Below the pieces are notes generated by a model that was given only the letters and a program-made list of their open reading frames with translations, had not been told where the DNA came from and ran no database searches. Below, piece by piece: positions 8,407-17,394 of a stretch of 64,000 nt of DNA. Source of the DNA: Marinobacterium lutimaris (lineage in GTDB: Bacteria > Pseudomonadota > Gammaproteobacteria > Pseudomonadales > Balneatricaceae); NCBI RefSeq assembly GCF_900108065.1, contig NZ_FNVQ01000003.1, positions 62,001 to 126,000 of the forward strand. The letters are read 5' to 3'. How positions within the stretch are numbered: position 1 is the first letter of the stretch; each line of letters opens with the position of its first letter. The translations under genes were made by a program, and so were the position numbers.

Positions 8407-9285
8407 TTAGAACGGAATCACCATGCGCAGGGTTGCGCCATCCACGGCGATACCGTTATCGACACTGAGGTCGCGGGTATATTCAACCTGCATCTGCAGC
8501 GACTTGTTCAGCCAATGGGTGTAACCGATGCTGGCGGTATCGGTATCCATTTTCGAATCAGCCAGGGTCGTGCCATTGAGCGACTCTTCACCACCGATCT
8601 GTTTCGCGTAACGCCCCCAGATATAACCGGCAGGGCTGACGTCGTAGGAGAGCATCGCAGAGAGCCGGTAGGCCTCATCCTTGGCCAGGGTGTTATTGCC
8701 CAGGAAATCATCGTTATCGCCGTACCACTGCACCTCACCGATCACATCGAGATAGAGGTTATCGGTCAGCGCTTTTACGTAACCGGCCTGGAGCACGAAG
8801 CTGTAGCGGTTAGCGCCCACGTTAACGGCCTGGTCCTTGTCGTACTCGCCGGTGGGCACGTAGAGAAACGGCGTAATACCGAACCACTGCTTGTTCTTGT
8901 CATCGGCGACCGGCCAGAACGTAGAACCAAAGAAGATATCGCCGACACCGCTGCTATCCTGGCCCTGGATGCCCACATCAAGATCAACGACGGGGATGAT
9001 AATCTGCGGATCCGCCGGCATACCGAAGATTTCGGTAAAGTGGATCAGACGCTCGATCACCGCGTTGGCCTCCAGATCGCCGTTGCTGGCCACCTTGTCA
9101 CCATCCACGTAGACATCGTCGCCGGAGCGGTGATCAAAATAGGTGACCGACAGATTCACACCGGCAGGCGCGGGAATATAGTCGCGGGGATGAACTGTTT
9201 CAGCGATTGCGAAAGCCTGCTGGCAGAGCAGCATAGAACCAGCCGCCAGGGCAGCCGGAAGCAATTTTCTGGCGTAGAAACTCAT
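8407..9285 (-). CDS. MetA/SphA-type outer-membrane beta-barrel protein
   Basis: A 292-aa exported protein of the Phenol_MetA_deg family, often linked to aromatic or hydrocarbon degradation. The signal peptide is residues about 1-24 (AALAAGSMLLCQQAFA). Alternating hydrophobic/polar beta strands follow, and it ends in Phe (LRMVIPF), typical of outer-membrane barrels. WFGITPFLYVPTGEYD is a family-like segment. It is presumed to help hydrophobic or aromatic solutes cross the outer membrane. I chose the ATG at 9285 because it starts the signal peptide; the longer reading has no export signal at its start. It lies tail to tail with hpaA. Confidence 0.78.
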   Translation of the reverse strand: MSFYARKLLPAALAAGSMLLCQQAFAIAETVHPRDYIPAPAGVNLSVTYFDHRSGDDVYVDGDKVASNGDLEANAVIERLIHFTEIFGMPADPQIIIPVVDLDVGIQGQDSSGVGDIFFGSTFWPVADDKNKQWFGITPFLYVPTGEYDKDQAVNVGANRYSFVLQAGYVKALTDNLYLDVIGEVQWYGDNDDFLGNNTLAKDEAYRLSAMLSYDVSPAGYIWGRYAKQIGGEESLNGTTLADSKMDTDTASIGYTHWLNKSLQMQVEYTRDLSVDNGIAVDGATLRMVIPF

Positions 9286-9543
9286 CTTATTAATTATCCT
9301 GTTCTGATTATTATTGGACCTCAACCCCAATGGGAACCCGAGCGTGCAGAAACAAACCCGCCGTCGAAAAGGTTTGTCTTTCAGACGCTTATCCAGCGCT
9401 GCAACGTCGATGCCCTTGGGTATCACTGCAGCAACAGACTACAAAAGCGGGCCAGGCATCGCTTGACTCGCATCGCCAGAGGCTTGACTCAGATAGGCAA
9501 CAATCACACGGGGATCTAAAAGGATGTGCTGAAAAGAGTTAAC

Positions 9544-9579
9544 GGGTAAGGCTGAACACTCAGGCGCTCAGCCTTACCC
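9544..9579 (-). terminator. Terminator for the FeaR-like regulator
   Basis: A 12-bp perfect stem (GGGTAAGGCTGA / TCAGCCTTACCC), followed on the minus strand by GTTAACTCTTTT. It lies 18 bp past the stop of the gene at 9597-10571. The rest of the 311-bp gap 9286-9596 shows no gene. Confidence 0.75.
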
Positions 9580-9596
9580 GCTAAAAGAGGGGTCTA

Positions 9597-10571
9597 TCAG
9601 ACGGCGTCACGCATCGACTTGCGGGTTTCAACCGGGCTTTCGCCATAATGCGCCTTATAGCGGCGACTGAAGTGAGAGGCGTCGTTGAAGCCCCATTTAA
9701 AGGCGATTTCACTGACACTGCGGTTGGATAAGGACGGGGTAATTATCTCTTTCCGACACTGCTCCAGGCGCTGCTTCCAGATGTAGTTTTGCACGCTGAT
9801 GCCGTTGTCGGCGAAGGTGCGGTGCAGCCTGCGGGTCGAGGTGTTCAGCTCTTTTGCCAGGCGCACGGAGCTCAGCGACTCATCCTGCAGATGCTGCTGA
9901 ATATAGCGACAGCAGAGACGCCAGAAATCCAGATCCCTGTCGCCGGAGCAGATATTGGAGATCAGCGCGCCGATATTCTCCAGCATCTCATCCGCGGCAG
10001 AGAGCTGCCGACCACCATCGATACTCGGCGCTACGAGCGTATCAAGCAGTTCAAACAGCTTCGCACAGCTGGTATCGGAAAAGCGTGTATCCCGGTGCAG
10101 ATGCAGCAGATCGCCGCGCTTCCAGTCACGCAGGTACTGCCGGGCGATAATCTCGGGCAGATCCATCACCACCATTTCCATATCGGCCGGGAAACCCTGG
10201 CCATAGGGCATCCGCGTATCGTAGAGGATGATATCTCCCGGGGAGTGCTGCACACACTGAGTGCCCTGGTAGGAGAAACCATCGCCGCCACGCATAAAAC
10301 AGAGAAACACCGAATGTCGGTCATCCCCGGCGATATCCGCCTGACTACGCTGGATTGAGTGAGTGTTGGCTCTGATCTGGTTCAGCCTGAGACGATCCAG
10401 GTCCAGATGTCGGAGTGAGGCGTTGATGCCCGTCTTCTCTTCGCTCGGGCAATCCACCTTTATCAGCCGGTCATTGACCTGGTTGAGCCAGAAACTGCGT
10501 CGTTCGACCGCCGGGATATCGTGGGTCGATACCCACCCCTTCGCGGATGCCGCCGCTATCAAGTTATCCAT
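9597..10571 (-). CDS. AraC-family regulator, FeaR-like
   Basis: A 324-aa regulator. The N-terminal domain (about 40-180) has FLCFMRGGDGFSYQGTQC and PGDIILYDTRMPY, matching the AraC-binding-like domain of FeaR, the activator of aromatic amine/aldehyde oxidation genes. The C-terminal domain has two helix-turn-helix units, the second being VSEIAFKWGFNDASHFSRRY. It is transcribed divergently from the GMC oxidoreductase operon at 10860 and is the obvious candidate to control it. The inducer is unknown; an aromatic alcohol, amine or aldehyde is inferred from context. Confidence 0.82.
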   Translation of the reverse strand: MDNLIAAASAKGWVSTHDIPAVERRSFWLNQVNDRLIKVDCPSEEKTGINASLRHLDLDRLRLNQIRANTHSIQRSQADIAGDDRHSVFLCFMRGGDGFSYQGTQCVQHSPGDIILYDTRMPYGQGFPADMEMVVMDLPEIIARQYLRDWKRGDLLHLHRDTRFSDTSCAKLFELLDTLVAPSIDGGRQLSAADEMLENIGALISNICSGDRDLDFWRLCCRYIQQHLQDESLSSVRLAKELNTSTRRLHRTFADNGISVQNYIWKQRLEQCRKEIITPSLSNRSVSEIAFKWGFNDASHFSRRYKAHYGESPVETRKSMRDAV

Positions 10572-10642
10572 GCCGCCCCCGTATTTTTTTTATGTGAGAG
10601 GTTAGCGCAACTAATTGGCAGCAGACCGGAACGATCTGCTAG

Positions 10643-10660
10643 TGAACATGTTAACTATTT
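10643..10660. promoter_or_regulatory. HpaR-like operator between the FeaR-like gene and the GMC operon
   Basis: The core TGAACATGTTAACTATTTT reads ATAGTTAACATGTTCA on the other strand, one mismatch from the window's operator family. It is the only such site in the divergent spacer 10572-10859. If real, it would connect the GMC/ALDH operon to the hpa regulon. Confidence 0.4.
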
Positions 10661-10859
10661 TTCTATCGCTGTAAATAGGCCTGAAGGATGAACCTTTCAC
10701 TGGCCGGATATGCGGCAAAAGGAAAACCGGCTTCACTGAGGCAAGCCGAGGGCACGATCAGTCAAGCAGCGGAGAGGCGGCATTTGTAGCTTATTAACAC
10801 AGACTCAGAGGGTTCGATCCGTTCGGCCCGCCGTTCAAAAATAATAAAGAGAGAATGCT

Positions 10860-12479
10860 ATGAATCAGCCAGATTACGTCGTCGTCGGTGGCGGCTCTTC
10901 CGGGTGCGTGGTTGCACACCGTCTAACCCTGGCCGGTAAAAAGGTCCTGCTGCTTGAAGATGGCCCGCCCGATAACAGTCAGTTCATTCACATGCCCGCC
11001 ACCTTCATCAAGGTGATCGGCAGCAAACGCACCGTGGTCTACGAAAGTGATCCTCAGCCCGCCGCTAACGGCCGTGTATCCTACGTGCCCCAGGGACGCA
11101 CCCTCGGTGGCGGCAGCTCGGTCAACGCGATGATCTATATCCGCGGCCAGCGCCAGGACTACGATGACTGGGAGCAGCAGGGCTGCACCGGCTGGGGCTG
11201 GGATCAGGTTCTGCCCGCCTTCCGCAAGGCCGAAGGCCATATGCGCCTTGGCGGAGAACTACACGGCACCGACGGCCCGCTGCGAGTCAGCGATACCCGC
11301 TTCCGCCATCCGCTCAGCCTCGCCTTCGTCAAGGCCGCACAGGAGTGCGGCCTGAAGTACAACGATGACTTCAACGGCGAAGACCAGTCCGGCGTCGGCT
11401 TTTACCACACCACCACCTTTAACGGGCAGCGCGGCAGCACCGCCAGCACCTATCTCGCCGCAGCGAAAAAGATGCCGAACCTGGAAGTTCAGACTGGCTG
11501 CTATGTGCACAAGCTGCTGTTCGATGACAACAAGCGAGTCACCGGCGTGGTGTACCGCAACGGCGAAGGCAAGATTGTCACCGTCTCCGTCAATGAAGAG
11601 GTGATCCTCTGTGCCGGCGCCCTGGCAACACCAAAGATCCTGATGCTATCCGGCATCGGCCCGGCTGAAGAGCTCTCCAAGCATGGCATTCAGCCGCTGG
11701 CGGTCAGAGAGCAGCTGGGGCAGAACTTCCAGGATCACCTGGAGGTATCCGTGTATGGACGCACCCGCAAGCCGATCAGTTTGCTCGGCAACGATCAGGG
11801 TCTGAAGGCGCTCAAGCACGGTATCGAGTGGAAACTGTTCCGCCATGGTCTGCTGACCTCCAACGTGGTGGAGTCCGGCTGCTTTGTCGACACCAATGGC
11901 GAAGGCCGCCCGGATATCCAGTTTCATGTGCTGCCCACCCTGGTTGGCGACGTGGACCGTGAGCCGCTCGCAGGTCACGGCATCTCGCTGAACCCCTGCT
12001 TCCTGAGGCCCAAATCCCGCGGTTCGGTACGTCTGCGCAGTGCCAACCCGGATGATCCTATGCAGTTCGACAGCGGTGCGCTTTCGGAGCAGGCCGATGT
12101 GGATGCGCTGGTACGCGGTGTTCGCCTGGCCCGCAAGATTCTGCGCTCTCCGGCTCTGGCCGAGGTGATCGAGCAGGAGCTCAAACCCTCACCGGAGGCG
12201 GAAATTTCCGACGCCGAGATCGAGGCACATGTACGCAGCCACGCGAAAACCGTGTACCACCCGGTCGGCACCTGCCGTATGGGATCGGACCCCGAAGCGG
12301 TGGTCTCCCCTACCCTGGCGGTCAACGGCGTCAGCGGCGTACGTATTGCCGATGCGTCGATCATGCCAACACTGGTATCCGGCAACACCAACGCGCCGGT
12401 GGTAATGATCGCCGAACGCTGCGCTGAGTTTGTGCTTGAAGAGGCCAAAGCCAAAACCAACAGTGGAGTAGCAGCATGA
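10860..12479 (+). CDS. GMC-family FAD-dependent alcohol oxidoreductase
   Basis: A 539-aa GMC oxidoreductase. The N-terminal FAD-binding fold has DYVVVGGGSSGCVVAHRL; GMC signature 1 is RTLGGGSSVNAMIYIRGQ (about 80-97), signature 2 is GALATPKILMLSGIGP (about 254-269), and the C-terminal catalytic segment is YHPVGTCRMGSDP followed by NTNAPVVMIAER. These enzymes oxidise primary alcohols, such as choline or aryl alcohols, to aldehydes. It overlaps the MFS gene by ATGA and is followed by an aldehyde dehydrogenase, so the operon should convert an alcohol to an acid. An aryl-ethanol such as tyrosol, yielding HPA, would fit but is unproven. Confidence 0.88.
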   Translation: MNQPDYVVVGGGSSGCVVAHRLTLAGKKVLLLEDGPPDNSQFIHMPATFIKVIGSKRTVVYESDPQPAANGRVSYVPQGRTLGGGSSVNAMIYIRGQRQDYDDWEQQGCTGWGWDQVLPAFRKAEGHMRLGGELHGTDGPLRVSDTRFRHPLSLAFVKAAQECGLKYNDDFNGEDQSGVGFYHTTTFNGQRGSTASTYLAAAKKMPNLEVQTGCYVHKLLFDDNKRVTGVVYRNGEGKIVTVSVNEEVILCAGALATPKILMLSGIGPAEELSKHGIQPLAVREQLGQNFQDHLEVSVYGRTRKPISLLGNDQGLKALKHGIEWKLFRHGLLTSNVVESGCFVDTNGEGRPDIQFHVLPTLVGDVDREPLAGHGISLNPCFLRPKSRGSVRLRSANPDDPMQFDSGALSEQADVDALVRGVRLARKILRSPALAEVIEQELKPSPEAEISDAEIEAHVRSHAKTVYHPVGTCRMGSDPEAVVSPTLAVNGVSGVRIADASIMPTLVSGNTNAPVVMIAERCAEFVLEEAKAKTNSGVAA

Positions 12480-13711
12480 AGGTCAATACCTACGAAAACC
12501 GCCTGTTGATCGTGCTGTTTGTCTGCTTTGGCTTCGTGTTTTTCGATCGCCTGGCGCTCTCGTTCCTGTTCCCGTTTATCTCGGAAGAGCTGAACCTGAA
12601 TAACTCACACCTGGGGATGCTCTCCTCAACACTCGCGCTGATGTGGGCGATCTCGGGCGCGACGCTCGGTCATTACGCCGATAAAAAGGAATCGAAAAAG
12701 CTGATTCTGATTATCTCGGTGCTAGCCTTTACCCTGTTCTCCGCACTCTCCGGCATGGTGACCTCGTTTATCACCCTGCTGCTGTTCCGCGCCCTGATGG
12801 GTGTGGCCGAGGGGCCGGTACTGCCGATCTCCCAGAGCCTGCTGGCAGCGGCTTCCACGCCAAAACGCCGCGGCCTGAACATGGGCCTGGTCAACGCGTC
12901 AGCGCCAGGCCTGATCGGTGCGGTTATCGCACCGCCAGTACTGATCTGGCTCGCCACCACCTACGGCTGGCGCAGTGCGTTCTATGCCACCATTATCCCC
13001 GGCCTGATCATCGCGGTGCTGATCGCCCTGTTTGTGCGCAACAAGCATGCGCATAAAGATATCGCTGAACGCCATGCCAAGGAGCCGCACGCCAGCTACA
13101 TGAGCCTGCTGAAGAACCGCAACATTCTGCTCTGTGTGCTGATCTCCTGCTTCTATATCTCCTGGTTCATCACTCTGATCAGCTTTACTCCTACCTACCT
13201 GATGCAGGTGAAGGGATATAGCCCTGAGACCATGGGCGGCATCATGGGCAGCCTGGGTGTGGCCTGGATGGCCTGGGGCTTTATCATCTCGGCGCTCTCG
13301 GATCGCTTCGGGCGCAAACCGATGTTGATCCTGTTCTCGCTGATCGCCACCGCCTGTCCGATGGTGCTGCTCTACGTGGACTCTCCCAGCGCCATGCTGC
13401 CGCTGGTCTTCCTGACCTACACGGGTCTGGGCTGCTTCACCCTGTTCATGGCCACCATCCCGGCGGAAACCGTGTCCGCAGCCCGCGTGGCAACGGCACT
13501 CGGTCTGATCATGGGCGTAGGCGAGCTGTTTGGCGGCTTCGTAACGCCGACCATCGCCGGTTTCGCCGCCGACAAGTATGGCCTGCAGATCGTGATGTGG
13601 ATCGCGGCGGCCGGCTCTCTGATGGCGACCCTGCTGGCCTGCTTCCTGACCGAAACCGCGCCGGTGAAAAAACGCACCGATGAAGAAGCCCGCCTGGCAG
13701 TAATGAGCTGA
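12476..13711 (+). CDS. MFS transporter
   Basis: A 411-aa, 12-TM major facilitator protein. It has the loop 2-3 motif GATLGHYADKKESKK (a degenerate GxxxDRxGRK), FRALMGVAEGPVLPISQSLL in TM4, and the repeat motif SALSDRFGRKP in the second half. It is coupled to the upstream GMC gene by an ATGA overlap. Its likely role is uptake of the alcohol or acid handled by the flanking oxidoreductases. The subfamily resembles aromatic-acid/anion symporters, but I cannot assign a substrate. Confidence 0.85.
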   Translation: MKVNTYENRLLIVLFVCFGFVFFDRLALSFLFPFISEELNLNNSHLGMLSSTLALMWAISGATLGHYADKKESKKLILIISVLAFTLFSALSGMVTSFITLLLFRALMGVAEGPVLPISQSLLAAASTPKRRGLNMGLVNASAPGLIGAVIAPPVLIWLATTYGWRSAFYATIIPGLIIAVLIALFVRNKHAHKDIAERHAKEPHASYMSLLKNRNILLCVLISCFYISWFITLISFTPTYLMQVKGYSPETMGGIMGSLGVAWMAWGFIISALSDRFGRKPMLILFSLIATACPMVLLYVDSPSAMLPLVFLTYTGLGCFTLFMATIPAETVSAARVATALGLIMGVGELFGGFVTPTIAGFAADKYGLQIVMWIAAAGSLMATLLACFLTETAPVKKRTDEEARLAVMS

Positions 13712-13749
13712 GCGCCGGCATCCACGGCAAGTTAATGAAGGAGCACTCA

Positions 13750-15159
13750 ATGAACACCTGCACTCTTTTTATCAATGGCGACAGGCTGAGCGGACAGGCC
13801 GATGCCTTCAGCGTGATCAACCCTGCCACCGAACAGCCGTTCGCCCAAGGGCAATACGCCTCAGTTGAACAGCTGGACCAGGCCGTGGCCGCAGCACGCC
13901 AGGCGTTTACAAGCTGGCGTCAGGTCCCCGACGCTGAGCGCACCGCCCTGCTGCACAAGATCGCCGATGCGATCGAGGCCAATGCCGATGAGCTGGCCCG
14001 CATCATCGTTCAGGAGCAGGGAAAACCCCTGTTCCTGGCCCAGGTCGAGGTCGGCGGCGCCGTGGCCTGGACCCGCTACAATGCCGACCTTGAGATTCCG
14101 GTTGAGGTGATCGAGGACAGCGAACACAAGCGGGTCGAGGGGCACCGCAAGCCACTGGGTGTGGTGGCCTCCATCACGCCCTGGAACTGGCCGTTGATGA
14201 TCGCCATCTGGCATATCATTCCGGCGCTGCGCACTGGCAACACAGTGGTCTGCAAACCCTCGGGGCTGACGCCGCTGAACACCCTGCGTCTGGTTGAGTT
14301 GATCAACGAGGCACTGCCCGCCGGCGTGGTCAACCTGGTCACCGGCGAGCGCGAGATCGGCGAGGCGATCAGCCGCCACGCCGCTATCGACAAGGTGATT
14401 TTCACCGGCTCTACCCCCACCGGTCAGAACATCATGAGCAATGCGGCCGGCAACCTGAAACGCCTGACCCTGGAGCTTGGCGGTAACGATGCGGCGATCG
14501 TACTGCCCGGCACCGATATCGATGCGGTCGCCGAAGGGATCTTCCAGAGCGCCTTCCTCAACATGGGCCAGACCTGTGCCGCGCTGAAACGCCTCTATGT
14601 GCATGACAGCCTGCACGATGCGCTCTGCGACAAACTGGCCGCCCTGTCTGAAGCCCAGGTGCTGGATAACGGTCTCAACGAGGGCGTCACCTTTGGCCCG
14701 GTGCAGAACGCCAGGCAGCTGGGTGTGGTCAGCGAGCTGGTGGAAGACGCCAGGGCACAGGGCGCACGGATTCTCTGCGGCGGCCAGGCACTGGAGCGAG
14801 ACGGCTATTTTTACCCGCCCACTATCGTAACCGATGTCAGCAACGGAATACGCCTTGTTGATGAGGAGCAGTTTGGCCCCGCCCTGCCGGTGATCCGCTA
14901 CCAGGACCTGGACGAAGCGATCGCGATGGCCAACGACTGCGGCTATGGCCTTGGCGGCTCGGTCTGGGGGCCGGATCTGGAACAGGCCAACCAGGTCGCG
15001 CGCCAGCTGGAGTGCGGTACGGTGTGGATCAACGGCCATGCGGAAGTGCTGCCGCACGTGCCCTTTGGCGGCTGCAAGCTCTCAGGTATGGGAGTGGAGT
15101 TTGGCATCGACGGTCTGCTGGAATATACCCAGCTGCAGATCATCAACTGTAACCGCTAG
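13750..15159 (+). CDS. Aldehyde dehydrogenase (GMC operon)
   Basis: A 469-aa NAD(P)-dependent aldehyde dehydrogenase. Motifs are SITPWNWPLMIAIWHIIPAL (cofactor loop), LTLELGGNDAAIVLPG (general-base Glu) and NMGQTCAALKRLYV (catalytic Cys). The start at 13750 (MNTCTLFING) sits 7 bp after GGAG; an in-frame codon at 13735 is upstream of that site. It is the third gene of the GMC-MFS-ALDH operon, 38 bp after the MFS gene, and would oxidise the aldehyde made by the GMC enzyme to an acid. The substrate is not determinable from sequence. Confidence 0.9.
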   Translation: MNTCTLFINGDRLSGQADAFSVINPATEQPFAQGQYASVEQLDQAVAAARQAFTSWRQVPDAERTALLHKIADAIEANADELARIIVQEQGKPLFLAQVEVGGAVAWTRYNADLEIPVEVIEDSEHKRVEGHRKPLGVVASITPWNWPLMIAIWHIIPALRTGNTVVCKPSGLTPLNTLRLVELINEALPAGVVNLVTGEREIGEAISRHAAIDKVIFTGSTPTGQNIMSNAAGNLKRLTLELGGNDAAIVLPGTDIDAVAEGIFQSAFLNMGQTCAALKRLYVHDSLHDALCDKLAALSEAQVLDNGLNEGVTFGPVQNARQLGVVSELVEDARAQGARILCGGQALERDGYFYPPTIVTDVSNGIRLVDEEQFGPALPVIRYQDLDEAIAMANDCGYGLGGSVWGPDLEQANQVARQLECGTVWINGHAEVLPHVPFGGCKLSGMGVEFGIDGLLEYTQLQIINCNR

Positions 15160-15189
15160 AGCTGTCTCTTCACCTCCCCCTTTAACTGC

Positions 15190-15225
15190 CCCTTCAGTTA
15201 TCCCTTTAGTTATCCCTTTAGTTAA
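15190..15225. repeat. 12-bp tandem repeat, three copies
   Basis: CCCTTCAGTTAT, CCCTTTAGTTAT and CCCTTTAGTTAA in direct tandem, in the short spacer between the convergent ALDH and LuxR-type genes. Confidence 0.8.
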
Positions 15226-15226
15226 A

Positions 15227-15254
15227 GCGGCTGCCCGCTTAAAACGGCAGCCGC
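15227..15254 (-). terminator. Terminator overlapping the end of the LuxR-type gene
   Basis: Stem GCGGCTGCC / GGCAGCCGC with a 10-nt loop, followed on the minus strand by TTTAACTAAAG. The TAA stop codon of the gene (15239-15241) lies inside the loop. Confidence 0.65.
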
Positions 15255-16015
15255 CCCTCCACCACCAGCGCAAACAGCTGGTTCTGCGTGCCTATACCGA
15301 TCTTCTCGTACAGATGGCGACGATGGGTCAGCACGGTGTTGACGCTGATACCCAGATCCAGCGCTATGGCCTCCGAGTTATAGCCGAGCACGATACGCGC
15401 GCCCACATCGAGCTCGCGTGCGGTCAGCAGATCGCCGCAGGCGCCCTGCAGACGCGACATCACCCAGGGAAAATCAAAGGTCACCTGCTGCTGACCGGCG
15501 AAGGTGATGTGACGCTCCAGAATCGCCGCCAACACGGCGCCGTTTTCCTCCAGCGGCTGGGCGTTCAGCGCGCGGCGTGACGGCTCATGCAGCCTGTAGA
15601 GGTTGAGGCAGAAGGGCTGACCATTACTGACACCCATAAAAGCGATCTTTTCGCGGATTCCGCAACGATCCATCAACTGGTGGCGGTATTCCCGGTCATC
15701 CAGCTCCTCAACCTGCTGCTGGCGGATCTGTATGCCGATCTTGCGCTCACGTCCCTGCAGGCAGGCCAGGTTGGGATCACGCTCGTAATACACCTCGTCA
15801 TAAAGGCGTCGGCATTCCTGCGCCAGCCCGGTATGGATCTGGCCGGCAGAGAACAGAGTGTAGGGATTTTTCTTGAATGAGGGATAGGAGACGAGGACAC
15901 AGTGATCCGCACCCGTCAGGCGGTGCATGCTATGGCTCAGCGCCTGATCAAAGCGGCGCTGACCGACGCTGGCGATCAGTTGATCAACCGGCCACTGCTG
16001 GGATGTTGAAGTCAT
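15239..16015 (-). CDS. LuxR-family transcriptional regulator
   Basis: A 258-aa protein with a clear C-terminal LuxR/NarL-type helix-turn-helix (about 195-250): LTARELDVGARIVLGYNSEAIALDLGISVNTVLTHRRHLYEKIG. The N-terminal 180 residues (HRLTGADHCVLVSYPSFKKN and following) look like a small-molecule sensing domain I cannot place; no AHL-binding or receiver signature is evident. It diverges from the Rieske oxygenase gene at 16204 and probably controls it. A perfect palindrome, CTCACAA-n4-TTGTGAG, lies in the shared promoter region at 16116-16133. Confidence 0.82.
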   Translation of the reverse strand: MTSTSQQWPVDQLIASVGQRRFDQALSHSMHRLTGADHCVLVSYPSFKKNPYTLFSAGQIHTGLAQECRRLYDEVYYERDPNLACLQGRERKIGIQIRQQQVEELDDREYRHQLMDRCGIREKIAFMGVSNGQPFCLNLYRLHEPSRRALNAQPLEENGAVLAAILERHITFAGQQQVTFDFPWVMSRLQGACGDLLTARELDVGARIVLGYNSEAIALDLGISVNTVLTHRRHLYEKIGIGTQNQLFALVVEGRLPF

Positions 16016-16115
16016 CTAACGGCCTTAGTGCAGTTGTTATTTTTATAGGCGCCACGCTGATTCCTGGCGCAGACAGGCCCTCGCAGTATTGCATGCGCCG
16101 TTGCTAATTTCGAGC

Positions 16116-16133
16116 CTCACAATATCTTGTGAG
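16116..16133. promoter_or_regulatory. Palindromic operator candidate between LuxR-type and Rieske genes
   Basis: CTCACAATATCTTGTGAG has perfect 7-bp arms separated by 4 bp. It lies about 70 bp upstream of the Rieske start and 100 bp upstream of the regulator start. Size and symmetry fit a dimeric LuxR-type binding site. The assignment is inferred. Confidence 0.5.
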
Positions 16134-16203
16134 TGTCCTCCCCCCTGCCCTCCGCTAACGTGCTCCTAACGGCTGATCAATAAAAAGAATAGAGGAGAGC
16201 CCC

Positions 16204-17349
16204 ATGTCACTGACACGAGTCCAGCGTAACGCCCAGAAGGCCGGACGCAGCCTCGCCAACCGCGAAACCCCTTTTATCTACAACGAATGGTACGTGGTCG
16301 CGCTGAGCCGCGAGCTGAGCCGCGAGCTGACGCCGCGCACCGTGCTGGGCCGCCAGATCGTCATGTTCCGCAAGGAGGATGGCACGCCGGTGGCTCTGGA
16401 TAACCGCTGCGGCCACCGCTCATTTCCGTTGTCACGCAGCACTCTCGACGGCGATACAGTGGTCTGCGGCTATCACGGCCTGCGCTACAACGACCAGGGC
16501 GTCTGCGTCGAAGTGCCTTCACAGTGCAACTGCGCCGGCATCTCGATCCGCAGTTACCCGCTGCATCAGCAGGGGCCGATCATCTGGATCTGGATGGGTG
16601 AGCCGGAAGAAGCGGACCTGAGCAAGATCCCGGCGATGCCTATGCTCGAAGAGGGCTGGGTTACCTCCGAAGACTACATGCCGCTCAAGGCCAGCTACGT
16701 CTACCTGCACGAAAACCTGCTGGACCTGACCCACCTGAGCTTCCTGCACGCCAACACCTTTGGTACCCCCGACTATGCCCGCGCCGAGTTCGATACCGAT
16801 ATCGGTGAGGATCGCTTCCTGCTCAAACGCTATGTAGTCCCCACGCGCCTGCCCCCAGTCTGGGCCAAGCCGACGGGGCTTGAAGGTAAGGACGCGGCAC
16901 GTATCACCACCTCGGACTTCGTCTCCCCGGCGCTGCATATTGTCCATGCCGAGTTCTACGACGTGTCGCTGAGCGAGGCGGAGCGACCGGACCAGCGCAT
17001 CAAGACCGCACATATTCCGACCCCGGAAACCGCCACTTCAACTCACTATTTCGTAGTCCACGGCCGCAACTTTGCGCGGGAGGAAAACGAGGTCACCGAG
17101 TTTATGCATGAACAGCTGATGGCGGCCTTCAACGAAGACGTAGTCGGACTTGAAGCCATGGAGGAGTTACTGGCATCACGCAGTGACGATGACGATTTCT
17201 TTGAAATATCGCTGAAAGCGGATTCCGCCAGCCTCTCCATGCGCCGCTACCTGAAACGACGCGCCGAGGCGGAAGCCGCCGAGCGTGAAGCAGATTCCCA
17301 GGCTAATCCCCAGACCCAGGTCGCCAAGCCTGTGCAGGCCCTGGCCTGA
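16204..17349 (+). CDS. Rieske non-heme iron oxygenase, alpha subunit
   Basis: A 381-aa oxygenase. The Rieske [2Fe-2S] motif is C-G-H at about residue 68 and C-G-Y-H about 20 residues later, in NRCGHRSFPLSRS and VVCGYHGLRY. The mononuclear iron site is in ENLLDLTHLSFLHANTFG (Asp/His/His ligands). Size and pattern resemble the VanA/TsaM group of aromatic O-demethylases and ring hydroxylases. The C-terminal 40 residues (RRAEAEAAEREADSQ) are charged and probably disordered. No reductase or ferredoxin gene lies beside it, so electrons must come from a partner encoded elsewhere. An orphan TRAP receptor follows after 45 bp, suggesting a coupled uptake/oxidation unit. The substrate is unknown. Confidence 0.87.
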   Translation: MSLTRVQRNAQKAGRSLANRETPFIYNEWYVVALSRELSRELTPRTVLGRQIVMFRKEDGTPVALDNRCGHRSFPLSRSTLDGDTVVCGYHGLRYNDQGVCVEVPSQCNCAGISIRSYPLHQQGPIIWIWMGEPEEADLSKIPAMPMLEEGWVTSEDYMPLKASYVYLHENLLDLTHLSFLHANTFGTPDYARAEFDTDIGEDRFLLKRYVVPTRLPPVWAKPTGLEGKDAARITTSDFVSPALHIVHAEFYDVSLSEAERPDQRIKTAHIPTPETATSTHYFVVHGRNFAREENEVTEFMHEQLMAAFNEDVVGLEAMEELLASRSDDDDFFEISLKADSASLSMRRYLKRRAEAEAAEREADSQANPQTQVAKPVQALA

Positions 17350-17394
17350 ACCCAGCAGACATCATCGTAAAACAACAATAAAAAGGTAATCACT

